The notes beneath the pieces were generated by a model. It was not told the origin of the DNA. It ran no database searches and saw nothing but the letters and a program-made list of their open reading frames with translations. Both the position numbers and the translations under genes were made by a program. A stretch of 20,922 nucleotides of DNA from an uncultured Clostridium sp. (GTDB lineage Bacteria; Bacillota; Clostridia; TANB77; CAG-508), in contig USQZ01000031.1 of assembly GCA_900556975.1 (NCBI GenBank), positions 1-20,922 on the forward strand, in the 5' to 3' direction. This document shows positions 13,547 to 20,922 of this stretch, one piece after another. Every line of letters starts with the position of its first letter. Within the stretch, counting starts at the first letter, position 1.

Positions 13547-14104
13547 ATGTTTTCAGATTTAAATTCTTATACTCAATATTATGGGATGAATAATGGACCG
13601 TTTGTTAATCAGGGGTTTAATCCTAATAATTTAAATAATGGTTTTGATTTTAGAACTACTGGAATGACGGGTTTTAATAATGATGAGTTGATTTCTTTTA
13701 GTCAGGCTGTTGATATGATTAGAAGGTCTGTTGGTGATGAACGCGCGGATGAAGTGTTTTATGATGCTTTGATTAAGATGGCTCCTAATGATAGGGATAA
13801 AGAGATTATTACTAGCATTCGTGATGATGAGAGAAAGCATAATAGGATTTTAAGGGAGTTGTATTTTAATTTTACTGGACAGATGATTTCGGTTGATACT
13901 TCTAATGAGGCTTGTGAAAATAATTTTACGTATAAAGAGGGATTGGAAAAGGCTTTGTTTGGTGAGTTAGAAGCGGTTGTTAAATATAGAAGAATAATGG
14001 GAGTTATGCCAAGTGGTAATAGTTATATTTTATTAATGTCAATTATGACTGATGAATTGCGACATTCAGCTATGTATAATTATTTGATACATATGGCAAA
14101 ATAG
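13547..14104 (+). CDS. Ferritin-like di-iron protein (rubrerythrin-like), no rubredoxin domain
   Basis: A 185-residue protein with a polar, Asn/Gly-rich amino-terminal tail (about 1-45) and a four-helix ferritin-like bundle. Candidate metal ligands lie in the expected pattern: Glu65 or Glu69 in DERADEVFY, Glu95 and His98 in DDERKHNRIL, Glu140/Glu142 in FGELEAVVKY, Glu170 and His173 in TDELRHSAMY. There are no rubredoxin CXXC pairs. Proteins of this build handle peroxide or iron; some Firmicute relatives associate with the spore coat, but nothing here proves that. It directly follows tyrS (57 bases) and might be cotranscribed, with its translation restrained by the leader hairpin. Confidence 0.75.
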   Translation: MFSDLNSYTQYYGMNNGPFVNQGFNPNNLNNGFDFRTTGMTGFNNDELISFSQAVDMIRRSVGDERADEVFYDALIKMAPNDRDKEIITSIRDDERKHNRILRELYFNFTGQMISVDTSNEACENNFTYKEGLEKALFGELEAVVKYRRIMGVMPSGNSYILLMSIMTDELRHSAMYNYLIHMAK

Positions 14105-14115
14105 CTTAATTTGGT

Positions 14116-14168
14116 TTGACATGAAGAGCGTTTCGTGATAGAATGGTTGACATAAAGCAAATGCTTTA
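14116..14168 (+). promoter_or_regulatory. Promoter and conserved dyad of paralogue 1
   Basis: TTGACA (14116-14121), 17 bases, TAGAAT (14139-14144), then GGTTGACATAAAGC and the dyad TAAAGCA-AA-TGCTTTA (14153-14168). The stretch GTGATARAATGGTTGACATAAAGC, given here in two parts as GTGATARAATGG and TTGACATAAAGC, is almost identical before the second paralogue. Confidence 0.75.
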
Positions 14169-14212
14169 GTTGTAACTCATAAATATAGCATTCCAAGAAA
14201 GGGGCAGACATT

Positions 14213-15670
14213 ATGAACAAGTTTGACTTAAAACCTGGAGAATCTTTAATAGTTGTAGAAAGACACGTTTCTGTTTTTTCTAAGAAAGATGAAATGTACC
14301 GGTATTATTGCTTAAATGGCAATTACATTGGTTCTTTCACTAAAGAACAGATCTGGTCTAACCCGGATGAAAACTGTATTTTTGGTGGAGATCGTATTTG
14401 GATGAAAAATGATGATTCTTGGATAGTATTGAACTATAAAGCAAGAGTCATCAGCGAGAGCTCTATAAAAGATGTTAAGGTTTCAGAAAACAGAAGATAT
14501 GTTTTATTGATTTTGAATGATTATGAAACAGAAGTCTGGACTATGGCTGGTAAAAGATTGCTTGAGTGCTTCAACAATGAAGTGTCTATACGTGAGGACT
14601 ATGCTATTGTCAAGACGTCAAAAGGAACGGAACTGTACGAATTAGAAAAGCTGGGAGATGGAAAACCTTACAATGCTATTTCAGTATCTGATGATTTTTC
14701 ATTTGAAGAATTTATGTCAGCTCATGCTGAACAGAAAGAAGAAAAAGAGCCGGAAGAATCACCGTATGTAACGACATTATTTAATAATGTTCAGATAGGA
14801 ACAAAGCAAGTCTTATGGTTACGTGAAAAATACTTTGTTGTTTGCAAAAAATCCGAAAATATCGGAGAAAAGGCATGCTATGGTAACTTAGTTGCCAAAT
14901 GTTACACTCTTGACGGAAAGTTTTTTGCAAATACCTCAGTAATTTATGATAATGGACATATTTCTGGTTTTAAATGTATTGAAACTGAAAATATACTTGC
15001 ATTAAGTGGAAATGCGGAGAATTGGTTATCAATTAAAAAAAAGGTTTGGAGATTGTACAACTATTCAGGAAAGAAAATTTCCGTGTCTCTTTTTGACTGG
15101 GTTTTTGTTGATAAAACCAATAGCTATTTGATTGGTGGAGTTTTTCGAAGGATAGGAACAGTTCCAAGTATGATATGTATTTTTTCCACTAAGGAAGGTG
15201 AACAGCTGTCAGAGTGGTATGGATTTAAAGAGGTACCTGCAATTGGCGATGGTTATTGCGTGATGAAGGATTTTAACCGTTGTAACTGGGTTTATACTGA
15301 AGATGGAGAGCAGGTTTTCACTGAACCTATTTCTGATCCGGTGTTGTTTATGGATAATCTGATTATCAAAAAGTACGATGATGGTTACGATGTGTATGAC
15401 TGCTTAAGCGGAGAGGTCATTTTAGTAGTGGCTGATGATGTTGAATTTGAGCTTAGGAAATGCTCACAGAAGCTTATTTTATTTACCTTAGACGGTAAAA
15501 AAGGAGCATATGGATATTCGACTGATAGAGGCTTTTATGAAATTGTTCCGATGAAATACGAAAAGATTGAGGCGAATGGTACTCTTGTTTGCGGCCAGAA
15601 CTTTTCAGAAGATGCAACAGAAGATATTTATGATTTAGACGGAAATTTGATTTCGTCAACAAGCAAGTAA
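14213..15670 (+). CDS. WG-repeat-like propeller protein, paralogue 1
   Basis: A 485-residue soluble protein with no signal peptide or membrane segment. It is built of short beta-type repeats of the form (Y/C)Y-x-LDG-x-(F/Y)-I, e.g. YYCLNGNYIGSF, CYTLDGKFFANT, LYNYSGKKISVS, VYDCLSGEVI, IYDLDGNLISS, and near the end KKGAYGYSTDRGFYEIVPMKYEKIE, which resembles WG (KWG) repeats. A beta-propeller fold is the likely structure. It is about 100 residues shorter than its downstream paralogue because one repeat region is replaced by an acidic linker (EQKEEKEPEESPY). The gene has its own promoter and terminator and more G/C-ending codons than neighbouring AT-rich genes. Start ATG 14213 follows AAGAAAGGGG. 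Function is unknown; a binding scaffold is the general expectation for such folds. Confidence 0.7.
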   Translation: MNKFDLKPGESLIVVERHVSVFSKKDEMYRYYCLNGNYIGSFTKEQIWSNPDENCIFGGDRIWMKNDDSWIVLNYKARVISESSIKDVKVSENRRYVLLILNDYETEVWTMAGKRLLECFNNEVSIREDYAIVKTSKGTELYELEKLGDGKPYNAISVSDDFSFEEFMSAHAEQKEEKEPEESPYVTTLFNNVQIGTKQVLWLREKYFVVCKKSENIGEKACYGNLVAKCYTLDGKFFANTSVIYDNGHISGFKCIETENILALSGNAENWLSIKKKVWRLYNYSGKKISVSLFDWVFVDKTNSYLIGGVFRRIGTVPSMICIFSTKEGEQLSEWYGFKEVPAIGDGYCVMKDFNRCNWVYTEDGEQVFTEPISDPVLFMDNLIIKKYDDGYDVYDCLSGEVILVVADDVEFELRKCSQKLILFTLDGKKGAYGYSTDRGFYEIVPMKYEKIEANGTLVCGQNFSEDATEDIYDLDGNLISSTSK

Positions 15671-15679
15671 ATGCGACGT

Positions 15680-15716
15680 AAAAGCAGGTGAGTCTAGTTA
15701 GACTTACCGGCTTTTT
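15680..15716 (+). terminator. Intrinsic terminator of paralogue 1
   Basis: AAAAGC-A-GGTGAGTCT (15680-15695) pairs with AGACTTACC-G-GCTTTT around the loop AGTT; one mismatch, T-run in the outer stem. Confidence 0.85.
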
Positions 15717-15753
15717 GCTGATTTAAAATTATTTTTGGGAGATTTAAAATAGT

Positions 15754-15806
15754 TTGACACAATAGGGATTCCGTGATAAAATGGTTGACATAAAGCTGAC
15801 GCTTTT
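15754..15806 (+). promoter_or_regulatory. Promoter and conserved dyad of paralogue 2
   Basis: TTGACA (15754-15759), 17 bases, TAAAAT (15777-15782), then GGTTGACATAAAGC and the dyad AAAGC-TGAC-GCTTT (15792-15805). Compared with paralogue 1, the arms AAAGC and GCTTT are kept while the four central bases differ (AAAT against TGAC). A second TTGACA at 15785-15790 could start a tandem promoter. Confidence 0.75.
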
Positions 15807-15850
15807 GTAGAAACTTATAAATTAATCATCATAAGAAAGGAATGGACATT

Positions 15851-17608
15851 ATGGATAATCGGAACGAATTTGATTTGAAACCTGTTGAATGCTTAACTGT
15901 AAAAGAAAATTATGTAAGCGTTTATTCAAGAGCTAATAAAGAATATCGATATTATTGCTTGAATGGCAAACATATTACTACTTTTACTGAGGAACAGTTC
16001 AAATACATGCTTGGACCAGCCTGCATTTTCTTGGACAATAGAATATTGGTGAGAGGAATAGACTATTGGACATTAATGGACTACGATGGAAATAAAATTG
16101 AAGGCCTTTTTGTCAGAGATGTTGTGGTTGCTAAAAACACTGTATTATTGATTTGGCCGGACAGCTCTATGGCTGTTTATTCTTCAAAATGGGAACTGCT
16201 GTTAAGCACAAGTCCAGAATACAAATTTGGAGGATTAATTGCTAATCGAGTTGTTGTTGTCGATTATGCAGAAGGACGCAAAAGATTGTACGATTTAAGA
16301 TTTAAAAAGTTTGTTGGCAGTATTTATAAAAAAGTTGAATTTCTTTATTCTGCACTTATTGTATATCCGGATGATTCATCAGGAAAATGCTATCTTTTTA
16401 ATGCTTTGACTGCTGAATTCGAAGGCCGATATGATGCATGTTTTGTCCGCGGTATTCCTATTGAGAGTGATTTATATATTCATTCGATTTGGGTATACAG
16501 AGATGGCAGATGTGGATTATGGTTCGAATCTGAATCATTCGTATATCAGATTTTGCCTACAGGATATACGCAGATATCAGTTGATGCTGATGGAATAACT
16601 GCAAGATGTAAAGAAAAAGTTGTAAAATTTGCTGCTGATAATTTTCCACGAAGCAACCGTAAATTTAATCCTAGAAAACGTGCTTTGATAGCTAGAGCTG
16701 ATGAGCGAGCACAGACTAAATTAACATATAGAGGTGTTGAAATAAAAGAAGGTGAGGAACTTTATTTCTTAAATAAATGTTTCTTTGTATCTAAAAGCAT
16801 TGAAACACTGAAAGAGGGATGTGAGCATGTAGCAAAGTTTTATACTTTAGATGGCAAATACATTGCGGACTCAGGGTATAAATATGATATTGCCGGAAAG
16901 GCTGAAGAAGTTAATTTTATTGATACACCTTATATATTAATTTTAGGCAATAATCATAACAAATCCGATGAGGATCAACATTGGCAGTCATACTATTATA
17001 CTGGCGAAAGAGTTATTCCTAAAGTGTTTAAAGAAGTAAATTCTGATTTTAATAGAACACTTTTGATCTTTAATACGAAAAAAAAATCACGGAATAATGA
17101 AATGTATTTTTTCTCATATCAGACCGGAAAGCAGCTTTTTAAATTATCTGGATATAAAAGTTTTATAAAATTAACTTCTAAATATGTTTTTATGCGCGAT
17201 TATGATGAAAACGTACAGGCTTTTGACAGAGAAACTGGTGCTCAAATGGTGGATCATCCAATTTCACCAAAGTATTATGCTGAAGGTGATTTAATTTTTG
17301 AACATGTAGATTTAGGATATAATGTATATGATTGCAGGTGTAAAAAAGAATATTTTATAACAGCAAATGAGACTAGAATTGCTAGATCGAGCGTCATGAA
17401 TGATTATCCATTCATCGCTGTGTATCTTAATTCAAAAGCAGGAATATATGATTATTCTGAAGAACATGGACCATATGGGATAGTTCCTGTAGAATATGAT
17501 GTGGTGGAAGTGTGTGATAACTGTATTCGTGCACAGAGATTTTCACCGAATGAAACAGATGATATTTATAGTTTTGATGGAAAGTTAATTTCCACAACAA
17601 GCAAATGA
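15851..17608 (+). CDS. WG-repeat-like propeller protein, paralogue 2
   Basis: A 585-residue paralogue of the preceding protein along its whole length: NEFDLKP...VSVYS...YRYYCLNGKHI against NKFDLKP...VSVFS...YRYYCLNGNYI at the start, and DDIYSFDGKLISTTSK against EDIYDLDGNLISSTSK at the end. It has about 100 additional residues (roughly 150-280 of the chain) with extra beta repeats such as DGRCGLWFESESFVYQILPTGY, closer to a true WG repeat. KAGIYDYSEEHGPYGIVPVEYDVVE near the end is also WG-like. A frame start at 15842 is excluded: it lies one base after the ribosome site AGAAAGG, while ATG 15851 has the same spacing as paralogue 1. The pair arose by tandem duplication that included the promoter. 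Cytoplasmic; function unknown. Confidence 0.72.
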   Translation: MDNRNEFDLKPVECLTVKENYVSVYSRANKEYRYYCLNGKHITTFTEEQFKYMLGPACIFLDNRILVRGIDYWTLMDYDGNKIEGLFVRDVVVAKNTVLLIWPDSSMAVYSSKWELLLSTSPEYKFGGLIANRVVVVDYAEGRKRLYDLRFKKFVGSIYKKVEFLYSALIVYPDDSSGKCYLFNALTAEFEGRYDACFVRGIPIESDLYIHSIWVYRDGRCGLWFESESFVYQILPTGYTQISVDADGITARCKEKVVKFAADNFPRSNRKFNPRKRALIARADERAQTKLTYRGVEIKEGEELYFLNKCFFVSKSIETLKEGCEHVAKFYTLDGKYIADSGYKYDIAGKAEEVNFIDTPYILILGNNHNKSDEDQHWQSYYYTGERVIPKVFKEVNSDFNRTLLIFNTKKKSRNNEMYFFSYQTGKQLFKLSGYKSFIKLTSKYVFMRDYDENVQAFDRETGAQMVDHPISPKYYAEGDLIFEHVDLGYNVYDCRCKKEYFITANETRIARSSVMNDYPFIAVYLNSKAGIYDYSEEHGPYGIVPVEYDVVEVCDNCIRAQRFSPNETDDIYSFDGKLISTTSK

Positions 17609-17612
17609 TGCG

Positions 17613-17653
17613 AAAAAAACCGGTAGGCCTTAAATTGGGCCTGCCGGCTTTTT
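17613..17653. terminator. Bidirectional terminator between convergent genes
   Basis: CCGGTAGGCC (17620-17629) pairs with GGCCTGCCGG (17638-17647), flanked by seven As on the left and a T-run on the right. It ends paralogue 2 on the plus strand and hlyIII on the minus strand. Confidence 0.9.
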
Positions 17654-17668
17654 GATATGTTGAATAAA

Positions 17669-18343
17669 TTAAATTACATAGAATAGTATGCAGAAGAAGT
17701 GAAGTAGACTTCCTAAGAATATAAATATATGAAATACAGAATGTATATACTTTTTCTTTTTTCCTAATCCGTAAAGAATAGCACCAATACTATAAACAAT
17801 TCCTCCTGCAAGTAGTAAACCAAAACCAAAGTTAGTTAATAACTGTGGCAAGATAGATGCTTTTACAATTATGCACCATCCCATTAGTAGATAGCATGCC
17901 ATTGATAAGTATCTATATTTTTTTATATCTATTGAGTTGAATAATATTCCTAATAATGCAGTTCCCCAGATTATTCCAAAGATGGTCCAACCAAGTGTCG
18001 TGTTGTATTCACGTAATGTGCATAGGCAAAATGGAGTATATGAACCTGCTATTAATAAAAATATTGCACAGTGATCAAATATTTGAAAAACTTTCTTTGC
18101 TTTTAGTTTAGGACTTAATCCATGATAGATACTTGACATTGTGTATAATACAACCATTGAAACTCCAAATATTACACCGCTTACAACTGCATATGGATTG
18201 TGGTGAATTGCTCCAAAGATTGATAGTAATACTATGGCAACAATTCCTAAAACACTTCCACAAATATGTGTTACCATATTAAAAATTTCTTCTCCCTTAG
18301 TGTATGACGGTAAAACTCTGTCATCTAATTTTGTTCTTTTCAT
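17669..18343 (-). CDS. Hemolysin III / PAQR-family membrane protein
   Basis: A 224-residue protein with seven hydrophobic segments, of the HlyIII/YqfA group of the PAQR superfamily. The conserved polar residues that form the metal site are in place: HICGSVLG near the start, SSIYHG, the DHCAIFLLIAGSYTPF segment, and HSVFHIFIFLGSLLHF at the end. Members are integral membrane proteins that may act as hydrolases or affect membrane lipid balance; true haemolytic activity has been shown for few and should not be assumed. The start follows GCGGAGG on the minus strand. It has its own promoter with a dyad over the -10 region, and is located downstream of the radical SAM gene in the same direction. Confidence 0.9.
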   Translation of the reverse strand: MKRTKLDDRVLPSYTKGEEIFNMVTHICGSVLGIVAIVLLSIFGAIHHNPYAVVSGVIFGVSMVVLYTMSSIYHGLSPKLKAKKVFQIFDHCAIFLLIAGSYTPFCLCTLREYNTTLGWTIFGIIWGTALLGILFNSIDIKKYRYLSMACYLLMGWCIIVKASILPQLLTNFGFGLLLAGGIVYSIGAILYGLGKKKKYIHSVFHIFIFLGSLLHFFCILFYVI

Positions 18344-18376
18344 TTGAATACCTCCGCTTTTTAAAACTATATTATC

Positions 18377-18416
18377 TAGTATTCAATACTATATCATAAT
18401 AGAATTAAATTGTCAA
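18377..18416 (-). promoter_or_regulatory. hlyIII promoter with a perfect 15-bp dyad
   Basis: On the minus strand TTGACA (18411-18416), 17 bases, TATAGT (18388-18393). The dyad TAGTATT-C-AATACTA (18377-18391) is perfect and overlaps the -10 box and start site, a typical repressor site. The -35 box overlaps the TGA stop codon (18413-18415) of the upstream radical SAM gene. Confidence 0.65.
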
Positions 18417-19321
18417 AAAAATTTTCCTTGGTATAAATCTTTTTCTTTTAAAATTTTATCTAAGCCGTTTAAAACTTTCTTTTTATGTAGATTCCATTCA
18501 GGGGCTACAAGTAAATCTTTTGGAGCATCTCCTGAAATTCTATGAATTATTACTTCTGGAGAAATATGAGTAATAACATATACGAGGCATTCCATATAAT
18601 ATTCATAAGAAATAGGGGAGTATAGACCTTTTTCATATAGTTCATTTAATTTAGTATTTTTTACAATATAAGTTGAGTGAATTTTTATTCCTTGGATATT
18701 ATGTTGGTTTATGAAATTTACGGTATTTTCTAAATCTGTTTTTGTTTCGTTAGGTAATCCTATCATTATATGTGCTACAACATCGATATGATATTTGTTT
18801 AAGATTTTTACAGCTTTGGTAAATTCGCTTGATAAATATCCTCTGTTAATAAATTTGGCTGTTTCATCATTTGAAGTTTGCAATCCTAATTCAACACAAA
18901 CATAGTATTTATTAGAATATGAACTTAGAAGTTGAGCTATTTCTTCTGTGATACAGTCTGGGCGAGTAGCTATTTCTAATCCTACAATTCTGTCGTCTAT
19001 TAGGCTAGAATCGTATTTAGTTTTTAAATTTTCTATGGTGTCATATGTGTTTGTAAAGTTTTGAAAATATACGATAAATTTATTTGCTCTTTGTGATTTA
19101 TAACTATTAAAGTAATTTTTTACTTGTTCTGTAATTGATAGTCGTTGCAAATGATCTCCGGAGCCTTTTTCACTACAAAATATACATCCACCGTAACCGG
19201 CTTTTCCACTTCTGTTAGGACAAGTAAAGTTACCGTCTATGCAAATTTTTAATGTTCTTTCTCCAAACTTTTCTTTCAAATATTGATTTAAATGTTTATA
19301 TCTTAAATAACGTTCTTCCAT
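18413..19321 (-). CDS. Radical SAM protein, TIGR01212 (YhcC/YtqA) family
   Basis: A 302-residue radical SAM protein. The cluster cysteines are Cys34, Cys46 and Cys49 in NFTCPNRSGKAGYGGCIFCS, the long-spaced variant (C-X11-C-X2-C) typical of the TIGR01212 family, not the usual CX3CX2C. Further family features are YFQNFTNTYDTIENL, IVGLEIATRPDCI, and VCVELGLQTSNDETAKFINRGY. The reaction is not firmly known; members are generally annotated as putative radical SAM enzymes, some linked to tRNA or stress. The start ATG at 19321 follows AAAGGAAA. Its stop overlaps the hlyIII promoter, so the two may be partly cotranscribed. Confidence 0.9.
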   Translation of the reverse strand: MEERYLRYKHLNQYLKEKFGERTLKICIDGNFTCPNRSGKAGYGGCIFCSEKGSGDHLQRLSITEQVKNYFNSYKSQRANKFIVYFQNFTNTYDTIENLKTKYDSSLIDDRIVGLEIATRPDCITEEIAQLLSSYSNKYYVCVELGLQTSNDETAKFINRGYLSSEFTKAVKILNKYHIDVVAHIMIGLPNETKTDLENTVNFINQHNIQGIKIHSTYIVKNTKLNELYEKGLYSPISYEYYMECLVYVITHISPEVIIHRISGDAPKDLLVAPEWNLHKKKVLNGLDKILKEKDLYQGKFF

Positions 19322-19349
19322 TATATTATTTTCCTTTCAAATATTAATA

Positions 19350-19378
19350 ATTATACAAGTGCTTAGGATAAAAGTCAA
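19350..19378 (-). promoter_or_regulatory. Promoter of the radical SAM gene
   Basis: On the minus strand TTGACT (19373-19378), 17 bases, TATAAT (19350-19355), about 28 bases from the start codon. Confidence 0.75.
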
Positions 19379-19410
19379 AAAAACGAACATATATATAGAG
19401 AAAACACAAA

Positions 19411-19576
19411 GAAAAATGCATATTAAATTTTTTCACACCTTGCTGTCGCATTCCTCGGAATTTGAAAATAAAATTTTAATAATTTTATTTTCAATCCGGG
19501 TAGAATGCTTCAATCGAGCTCACTTCGTTCGCTTGGTCCCTGCGCGGCGATTCAAAAATTTTAATATGAATTTTTC
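19411..19576. mobile_element. MITE-like palindromic element, copy B
   Basis: Left terminus GAAAAATGCATATTAAATTT matches the reverse complement of the right terminus (GAAAAATTCATATTAAAATT) and both ends of copy A at 8309-8451. The middle is a strong hairpin: GCATTC (19448-19453) with GAATGC (19503-19508), CGGAA with TCCGG, and a 14-bp perfect stem TTGAAAATAAAATT (19462-19475) with AATTTTATTTTCAA (19481-19494). The right part has a GC-rich segment (CGAGCTCACTTCGTTCGCTTGG, about 19514-19535) missing from copy A. It encodes nothing credible. It separates the divergent promoters of the radical SAM gene and adhE. Confidence 0.6.
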
Positions 19577-19584
19577 TTTTTATA

Positions 19585-19613
19585 TTGAAAAAAAAAATCC
19601 GTAATGATATTAT
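19585..19613 (+). promoter_or_regulatory. Probable adhE promoter
   Basis: TTGAAA (19585-19590), 17 bases, TATTAT (19608-19613), beginning 9 bases after palindromic element B. The leader to the start codon is about 65 bases. I see no Rex-type TTGTTAA...TTAACAA operator in it. Confidence 0.5.
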
Positions 19614-19685
19614 GGCTTCGATAAAGTAAAGGTTAGAATAATTTATTGCTTTTGGACCTAAAATATATATGGAGGAGATTGCTAT

Positions 19686-20922
19686 ATGGAAAAAGAATAC
19701 AAAATTGTAGATAGCGTTGAAGCTTTGGAAGAGACTATTAATAGTGTTAAAGAAGCTCAGAAAAAATTTGCAACTTACACACAAGAACAAGTTGACAAAA
19801 TCTTTTTAGCTGCTGCTATTGCTGCTAATAAAGCAAGAATACCACTTGCAAAAATGGCAGTTGAAGAAACTGGAATGGGAGTTGTTGAAGACAAGGTTAT
19901 TAAAAATCATTATGCTGCAGAATATATTTACAACAAATATAAAAATGCAAAAACTTGTGGAACTTTAGAATATGACTCAGCATATGGACTTAGAAAAGTA
20001 GCTGAACCTATTGGATTGATTGCAGCTGTTATTCCTACAACAAATCCAACATCAACAGCTATATTTAAAACATTAATTTCTTTGAAAACTAGAAATGGAA
20101 TTATAATAAGTCCACATCCTAGAGCAAAGAAATCTACTATTGAAGCTGCAAAGATTGTTTTGGAAGCAGCTGTTGAAGCTGGTGCTCCAGAAGGCATTAT
20201 TGCATGGATTGATGTTCCATCTTTGGAACTTACAAATACTTTAATGAAATCTTCTGACACAATATTGGCTACTGGTGGACCTGGTATGGTTAAATCTGCT
20301 TATTCAAGTGGAAAACCGGCGTTAGGAGTTGGAGCAGGAAATACACCAGCAATTATTGATGAATCTGCTAATTTAGTTTTAGCTGTAAATTCAATTATTC
20401 ATTCAAAGACATTTGATAATGGAATGATTTGCGCATCTGAACAATCAGTTATTGTATTAAATAATGTATATGATTCAGTTAGAACTGAATTTGAAAGAAG
20501 AGGATGCTATTTCTTAAATCCAGAAGAAACAGAAAAAGTTAGAAAAACAATTATAATAAATGGAGCTTTAAATGCTAAGATAGTTGGCCAAAAAGCTCAT
20601 ACAATCGCTAGTTTAGCTGGCGTTGAAGTTCCAGAACACACAAAAATTTTGATTGGAGAAGTTGAAAGTGTTGACATTTCTGAAGAATTTGCACATGAAA
20701 AATTATCTCCAGTTCTTGCAATGTATAGAGCAAATGATTTTGATGATGCACTTGCTAAAGCATCTCAATTAATTAATGATGGTGGACTTGGACATACTTC
20801 ATCTTTATATATTGATACGATTAATGGTCAAGATAAAATTGAAAAATTTTATAGTACAATGAAAACTTGTAGAGTTTTAATTAATACTCCATCTTCACAA
20901 GGTGGTATAGGTGATCTTTATA
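19686..20922 (+). CDS. adhE: AdhE-type acetaldehyde/acetyl-CoA dehydrogenase, 5' part
   Basis: The first 412 codons of an aldehyde dehydrogenase of the CoA-acylating type; the frame is still open at the window edge. ATG 19686 follows GGAGGAG at 19671-19677. Visible are the cofactor segment LIAAVIPTTNPTSTA (111-125), ATGGPGMV (195-202), GVGAGNTPA (214-222) and the catalytic Cys249 in FDNGMICASEQSV, equivalent to Cys246 of E. coli AdhE. The enzyme reduces acetyl-CoA to acetaldehyde with NADH. The full-length AdhE also has an iron-dependent alcohol dehydrogenase half, expected beyond the window; if the frame stops near residue 480 it would be a single-domain EutE/MhpF-like enzyme. The strong similarity of the amino end to AdhE favours the bifunctional form, a central fermentation enzyme in Clostridia. 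Confidence 0.9.
   Translation, partial: MEKEYKIVDSVEALEETINSVKEAQKKFATYTQEQVDKIFLAAAIAANKARIPLAKMAVEETGMGVVEDKVIKNHYAAEYIYNKYKNAKTCGTLEYDSAYGLRKVAEPIGLIAAVIPTTNPTSTAIFKTLISLKTRNGIIISPHPRAKKSTIEAAKIVLEAAVEAGAPEGIIAWIDVPSLELTNTLMKSSDTILATGGPGMVKSAYSSGKPALGVGAGNTPAIIDESANLVLAVNSIIHSKTFDNGMICASEQSVIVLNNVYDSVRTEFERRGCYFLNPEETEKVRKTIIINGALNAKIVGQKAHTIASLAGVEVPEHTKILIGEVESVDISEEFAHEKLSPVLAMYRANDFDDALAKASQLINDGGLGHTSSLYIDTINGQDKIEKFYSTMKTCRVLINTPSSQGGIGDLY

Noticed and set aside
19322..19685. Rex (NADH-sensing) operator for adhE.
   Set aside because: No TTGTTAA-N4-TTAACAA-like sequence is present; the AT-rich palindrome there belongs to element B.
19359..19790. Open frames on both strands (19359-19604 plus, 19491-19790 minus) between the radical SAM gene and adhE.
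   Set aside because: They cross the palindromic element and, on the minus strand, the start of adhE; they have no ribosome site and no protein-like character.
19928..20260. Minus-strand frame of 110 codons.
   Set aside because: Lies wholly inside the adhE coding region, which has clear family motifs on the plus strand.
1..20922. CRISPR array, tRNA or rRNA genes, prophage or defence cluster.
   Set aside because: I saw no regularly spaced direct repeats, no tRNA-like CCA-ended cloverleaf, and no phage, toxin or nuclease genes. The two propeller-like proteins are not evidence of a defence system by themselves.

Overview
The window is very AT-rich, has dense Shine-Dalgarno sites and short intergenic gaps, and uses sigma-A type promoters, a T-box riboswitch and a TetR_C_8-type regulator. 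This points to a low-GC Firmicute of the class Clostridia, probably gut-associated and not identifiable to species. TGA is a normal stop codon: prfB (release factor 2) is present with its classic CTT-TGA-C frameshift site, so this is not a code-4 mollicute.

Layout. Positions 1-120 look like the right end of an IS200/IS605-type (tnpB) element followed by the tail of an interrupted reading frame. Then come a Nudix hydrolase (166-693), a probable independent structured RNA with its own promoter and terminator (about 731-915), a three-gene ABC-2 exporter operon (1060-3652), a BtaA-like SAM-dependent transferase with a different base composition (3748-4761), and a cysteine desulfurase/TtcA pair behind a dyad-bearing promoter (4904-6922). 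A TetR regulator (7155-7712) is followed by a wrecked oleate hydratase that keeps only its two ends (7862-8163). After a palindromic MITE-like element comes the cluster prfB, ybaK, an LPG-synthase-type membrane protein and a small membrane protein (8541-11509).

The second half holds a start-less small frame (11557-11718), a tyrosine T-box (about 11856-12080) and tyrS (12329-13489). Next are a ferritin-like protein whose ribosome site lies in a hairpin (13547-14104), and two tandem paralogous WG-repeat-like proteins, each with its own near-identical promoter and a conserved dyad (14213-17608). A bidirectional terminator separates these from two minus-strand genes, hlyIII and a TIGR01212 radical SAM protein (17669-19321). 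A second copy of the MITE-like palindrome then sits just before the promoter of adhE, which runs off the right edge.

Reading the region as a whole: most genes are ordinary chromosomal housekeeping (translation: prfB, ybaK, tyrS; tRNA thiolation: desulfurase/TtcA; fermentation: adhE). Three genes (3748-4761, 14213-15670, 15851-17608) use visibly more G/C-ending codons and carry GC-rich terminators, and look like accessory acquisitions. No CRISPR array, rRNA or tRNA gene was seen. The observations most worth following are the paralogous propeller-like pair with its conserved leader, the two related palindromic elements, the oleate hydratase deletion remnant, and the unassigned structured RNA.
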